DNA of 64,000 bases from Muscardinus avellanarius (Eukaryota > Chordata > Mammalia > Rodentia > Gliridae). The notes beneath the pieces are model-generated. The model searched no databases, was not told the origin of the DNA, and saw only the letters and a program-made list of their open reading frames with translations. Below are positions 47,701-53,700 of this stretch, piece after piece; position 1 is the first letter of the stretch, and each line of letters starts with the position of its first letter. The stretch lies in NCBI GenBank assembly GCA_963383645.1, contig OY726561.1, positions 136,672,904 to 136,736,903 of the forward strand, read 5' to 3'. Both the position numbers and the translations under genes were made by a program.

Positions 47701-50700
47701 GCTGTTCATGGCCTCCGTGAGATGGAAGTGGAAGCGGCTTCGGATCCGCCTCAGTGATTGGCTTTGGCTCTGTGTGGTCCTGGGGTGAGCCCGGGCCTCG
47801 AGTGGCCCCGACGAGGGCTCTGCCGCGGACTTGGACCCCTCTTACTTTTGTTTGTTTTGTTTTGATTGTTTTTTAAATACTGTGGGTTGAACCTGAGGAC
47901 ATTTTTACCTCTGAGCCACACCCAGTCTTTTTTTTTTTTTCCCTGCGGTCCTGGGGATGGAGGGTCTCACTGAGTTGCAGAGGGCCTCGCTAAGTAGCTG
48001 AGGCTGTCTGCAAACCACAATCCTCCTGTCTCAGCCTCCCAAGTACTGGAGTTACAAGCATGTGCCACCATGCCCGGCTTGGGAGAAACATGTTAAAAAG
48101 AAAAGTTTCCCTAGGCTCATGTCCTTAATAAATATTTTCAAGCCCCTCCTCTGCTAGATGGTGGTATGTAAAAGTGAACCCACCTTCGTACTCCAACTCA
48201 GGGAGTCTGTGCGCTTGAGTCTTGGTCTGGCTGTCTGTGTACTTTATGTTGTCGCCTTTACTCCGTAGGCAGTCTCGACAGATAGTGCCTGATGTGAACA
48301 CGGAGCCGTCCCAGAATGAGCAGATCATCTGGGATGACCCCACAGCAAGGGAGGAGCGAGCCAGGCTGGCCAGCAGCCTGCAGTGGCCCTGCTGCCCCAC
48401 CCAGCACTCCGAGCTCCAGGGCGGCGCGGAGAAGCCGGAGGGCGCGGGTGCTGCCCCTCGAGGGCCTGCGCACGACCCGGAAGAGGCCGCACAGGGTGAG
48501 GAGGGGAAGCTGTGGGCGTGTTTCTACCAGGTACTTGCGAGCCTCTTTAAGATAAGGACGCGGTGGTCACAGCTGCACGTGCAGATAAAAGGCTCCCTGG
48601 ACATTGCTGGTTTGGATTTAAACTTGAGAGTCAGAAAAGTAAGTGAGCGATTCAGATTATCAGTAAATGGAAGGATGCTGTTGCCTGGCTTTGGGAATGC
48701 GGGCTCCGCGTCTGCAGCGCGGCTCTCGCCGGGCTCTGGTGGGCTCGCCCGGCTTCCTCATCTCCGGCCCGAGCCGCGCCGGGCTCTCAGGACCGTGGCT
48801 CCTGCTGAGCCTCCTGCTGTTTTTCCTCCTTAGCTTTTCCTTGAAAACAGACTTATCTCTGCCTTGGATTTTCTCCGAGTATAGATTTGCCTTCATTGTG
48901 TGAATTTGGGTTATATTTATTTATTTTTGCAGTACCAGGAATTGAACCCAGGGGCATTCTGCCTCTGAGCTACACCCCCAGCCCTATTTTATTCTTTATT
49001 TTGAAATAAGATTTCACTAAGTTGTGGAACCTGTGATTCTTCTATTTCAGCCTCTCAGGTACTGGGATTACAAGCAAGCACCACCATGCCTGGCTTTACA
49101 ACTTTACTGATGAAAGTTTAGTACTTAAAGAAATGGTTAGAGAAACATGTGTACCACATTTTTTAATGCTAAATAGTTAGTGGTGACGTGCACTTGTGAT
49201 CCCAGTACTTGGAAGGCTGAGACAGGAGGATCACAAGTTTGAGGATAGCTTCAGCAACTTAGCCAGGCCCTCCACAATTTTGAAACCCTGTTTCAAAATT
49301 AAAAAAAAAAAAAAAAAGATAGGGTTGGGCATGTAGCTCAGAGATAGAATACCCCTGGGTTCAATCTCTAGTATCACAGAAAGTAATTAAACTAATTAAT
49401 TAAAAAATGAGTACAGTTAATTAGTTGCACTTACTTACAAGCTCTAGAAATAGGGTTCTTTTGCATATACCTTTCACAGGCAGAGCTTGCGTCCAGAACT
49501 TGTTCTTAGCTGTCTTTGGACAGGATCACACTGGAGTGTTTTATTTCCCACAGCTGTCTGTGATCCTGGAATTGTGTGTGTGACCGAAGTCCCCAAACAC
49601 CCCAACAGTGAAGAACCAGAAACTCCCACAAAGGAGAGCCGCCTGATCCCCACGCCGCAGGCCCCCAGCATCGCCTTCCCCCTCGCCAACCCGCCCGTGG
49701 CGCCGCAGCCTGGAGAAAAGGTGTGGGGCTGGGGGCTCCGGGCCTCGCGGTCCTGCTGCGGTAGACCTCGGGGTCACGGGCCTCCGTGACGAGAGCCCTC
49801 GTCCACTCGGGACGAGTGGGCGGCACTGTAAAGTAATGGGTTTGCTGGTGCTTTTCATGTTCACTTTCCTCTAAAATCAAACTCTTCCATCCAGATTATA
49901 ACAATAGAGGAGACTCATGAAGAATTAAAAAAATACATATTTCAGTTGTCATCACTGAACCCTCAGGAACGTATCGATTATTGTCATCTCATCGAAGAAC
50001 TAGGTACTGCTATTTTAACTAAAAATGTCCCGTGATGGTCTTACTTGGAATTCAGATATAGTCATATTGACACCATTTGTAAGGTGTAGAGATTGAGGAA
50101 AAGAATGTGGCGCCTGGCCAAGATGTACCTTGAGTCAGCACTAGAACTTGGGTTCTATACAAATTGTGAACCTAAAGTCGCAAGTTGTGGGGCATAAAGA
50201 TTAAAACCCACAGTTCCAGGTTAAGAATCACCTGTCCTAGCTGGGCTGGCAGTGCACACCTGTAACCCTGAGCTGCCGTGTCTGGCACCGCGGAGGACGC
50301 TGGGCTCCACAGCACTGCAGAAAGGGCGGGGTGGCAGATTGAAAGACGGCAGAGTTGTGATCATTTAGCACTAAGTGGCCGGTGTGTCGGGTTCTTTTTA
50401 CTGTTTCATCTTTGTAGTCCAGTTTTTGTAATAGTTTTATATGCCAGGGTGTTGTGGACAGTGTCCGCATAGCCGAGGTGGCTTTCTCCTAGAAGCAATA
50501 GTCGGCTCAGCGCCGCTCTCCCTGCGCAGGTGGGCAGGTGATGGAGAAACAGTGCTTCGACCCCAGCTGCACGCACATCGTGGTGGGGCATCCTCTGCGG
50601 AACGAGAAGTACCTGGCCTCCGTGGCGGCGGGGAAGTGGGTGCTGCACCGCTCCTACCTGGAGGCCTGCAGGGCCGCCGGGCGCTTCGTGCAGGTCTGTG

Positions 50701-53700
50701 CTTGATTTTTCCTTGAAAGTAAATGTCGGGAGGGACCCCAGCGCGGTCACCAGCGTCCGTGGGGTGAAGTAACCACCCCTGACCAGTTGGCTTATGCCGG
50801 GGTCGCCGGGTTCAGCTCTATTCACTTTTTAAGTTAGTCTGAAGGTCAGTGTTCTTTTTTAAATTGAAATTTCATTCTCATCATGAGAAAGTCTCAAGAT
50901 TATCTTATTGTCAGCTTTTCTTTTCACTATTTGCCCAATGAATATTAACTAGTGATTGTAAACTGTCACAGTAAGTATCTACATGGGGTTCTTGAAGTTT
51001 TCAGTAAGGACCCATTAGGGATCCCTTCTGTGGACAAGTAATCAGGTTTTCATACATACCTCCTTTGAGAAAGGAAGAAATTCTGTGAAATAACTCTTAC
51101 AGCAGGTGAAATCTAAATTGGTAACCTAAATATTACTGATTGCCAACATGTAGATACCATGGTGTTTCTTGTTAATGAGTATTTTTAAAGCCAGACATAC
51201 TTGACTAAGCCAAATTAATGTTTCCCCCATGCTCACAAAACGTTTCCTTGGTGCCGTCTGTACTTGCGGTGGGCGCCTGGCCTTCCTGAGCTCCGAGCCG
51301 TGGCGCGCTGGCGTAGCTTGCTGACTGACTTCCTCTCTAGGAGGAGGACTATGAATGGGGAAGCAGCCCCATCCTGGAAGCCTTGACGGGGATCAGCGTG
51401 CAGCAGCGAAGGCTAGCCCTTGCAGCAATGCGGTGGAGGAAGAGGCTCCAGCAGAGACAAGCGTCGGGCGTCGTGGAGGTGCTGATGCGGGGCCCGGTGG
51501 AGAGCGCCCGCTGTGAAGCCAGCTCAGCAACTTAGCAAGGCCCTGTTTCAAATTTAAAAATAGGGCTGGGAGTGTAGCTCAGAGGTAGAATGCCCCTGGG
51601 ATCAGTCCCTTGGGAACAACAAGAAAATAATTTATAGCCAAGTGGTAGCCTACACCTGTAACTCCAGCTACTGTACCTGGGAGGCTGAGGCAGGAGGATC
51701 GTGAGTTGGAGACTGGCCTGGGCAGCATACTGAGGCCCTCTCAAGTAGGGTCTGAAGAGGAATGGGGCTTTAAAAGGGGTAGTGGTGCAGTGCTTGCTAG
51801 CCTGCAGCTCCAAATTCATTTCCCAGGACCAAAAAGATAGTAGTAATAATAACAATCTCTACGTGTAATCATGACCTGTCCTGTGCTCCTTCTGAAGAAT
51901 TGTCAGCATCTAGCTTCAGTGGCTCCTGACCGGGTCCACACACTGCCCTGGAAGGGTTGTGCGCTTTGGGTGGATGGGAGAGAGAAGATGCGTCCTTGTT
52001 GCCAGCCTCTGATAGAAAGCTAGCGTAGCTTTTATAATTCTTCCTCGAACACGCGTATTGGTGCATCACACTTGTGCCTCGTAGCGCAGTGCAGAGTGAC
52101 ACATGTGCACAGCACTTCCCTCGGTCCCGTCCGCTCCTCCCCTTGCGTGTGCGCATCATTTGAAGGGTCCCTTCGCCAGGTCTCCTTCCCGTCGCCCCTC
52201 TGGGCAGCAATCACAGCCCCACAGCAGTAGTTATCAGACCCATGGCTCTTATTGCTTCTGTGGGTGGGACCCAGAGGCTGAGCTGCACCCCCGGCCCAGG
52301 TGTAGCAGAGTCATTCCAGGTTGCTGAGTCTCACCAAGTTGCTGAAGCTGTCCTCAAACCTGCAGTCGGTCCTCGTCTCCGCCTCCCAGGTACTGGGGTT
52401 ACAGCTGTGCACCCACGCACCGGCTAGTTTTTAGATTTAATCTTTAGGATACGGCACATCTGAGCTGGAAGAACCGCAGATTCCAGGCCAGCCACAGCAA
52501 ACGGGATTGATGTAATCTGCAGTCCTCCCCTCAGCCTCCCAAGAACTGGGTTCAGGTGCACGCTACCACAGCCATCTAACCCTTTTGATGACTTTAGAAA
52601 AATACTAGAGGGGCTGGGGATGGCTTAGTATAGACCACTTGCATGCCGTGTGGCGAGGCCCTGGTTCAGTCCCTAGCACTGAAGAAACAACACTAGAAAA
52701 GCCTGAACACTTGAGCTGCTTTGGGGGTGTACTGGGTATGGCACTCCCTGGTGCTTTACCTGAGCTACACCCCAGTCCTGTTTCTTTGAGTGTGTGTGTG
52801 TTAGTTACTAGGGATTGAACCCAGGGGCGTTCTACCTTCAAGCTACATCCTCAGCCTGATTGTATTTCTTATTTGGAAACAGGGTCTTACTAGGTTGATG
52901 AGTCATTACTTGCTGAGGCTGACCGCGAACCTGTAATTCTCCTGTCTCCGCCTCCTGAGTATTGGGATTACAGGCATGCACCTCCACGCCAGTCAAACCG
53001 CTTTAATGTTACTCAGTTGTTCAATTGTTTTCCTCATTCCTCAAGGATTTACCGAGGAATGGACCAGATAACTATGGCTGTGTGTTTCAGATTATTGTGA
53101 CCAGAAATAACTACTCTGTGGCAGAAGTACAGGTTATAAGATTATTTGCTCACATAAAACTGAGTCAGGGTGTGTGGTGCACATCTCTAATCCTAGTGCG
53201 TGGGAGGCTGAGCCAGGAGGGTGGCATGTTCAAGTTCGAGGACAGCCTGAGCAAGGTGAGACGCTCACCACGTTTCCAAATAGAAAAGAGCGTTGCGTCT
53301 CAGCTGGAGTCCTGCGCGCTGCGCACCCTCGCCGTGTTTCCTCAGTGGTTGTGTGCTGCTGTTTGGTTACAGGGGGCATTCAGCGGCTGGAAGGTCATTT
53401 TACATGTCGATCCATCCCGAGAAGCCGGATTCAAACGCCTTCTGCAGTCAGGAGGAGCAAAGGTTTGTGATGTCATTTCCTGGGTTCTGTGCCCTGCCCG
53501 GCCGTGGTTGCTGTGGCCTGCCAGCTCCGTGGCCACGTGCCATCCGTGTGGACCACTCCGAGCCCTGGTCATCGCAGCTTTCTTGTCCTCTCGCTAGGTG
53601 CTGCCTAGTCACTCTGTGCCTTTATTTAAAGAGGCCACGCATCTCTTTTCTGACCTTAATAAACTGAAACCGGATGACTCGGGAATTAACATAGCAGAAG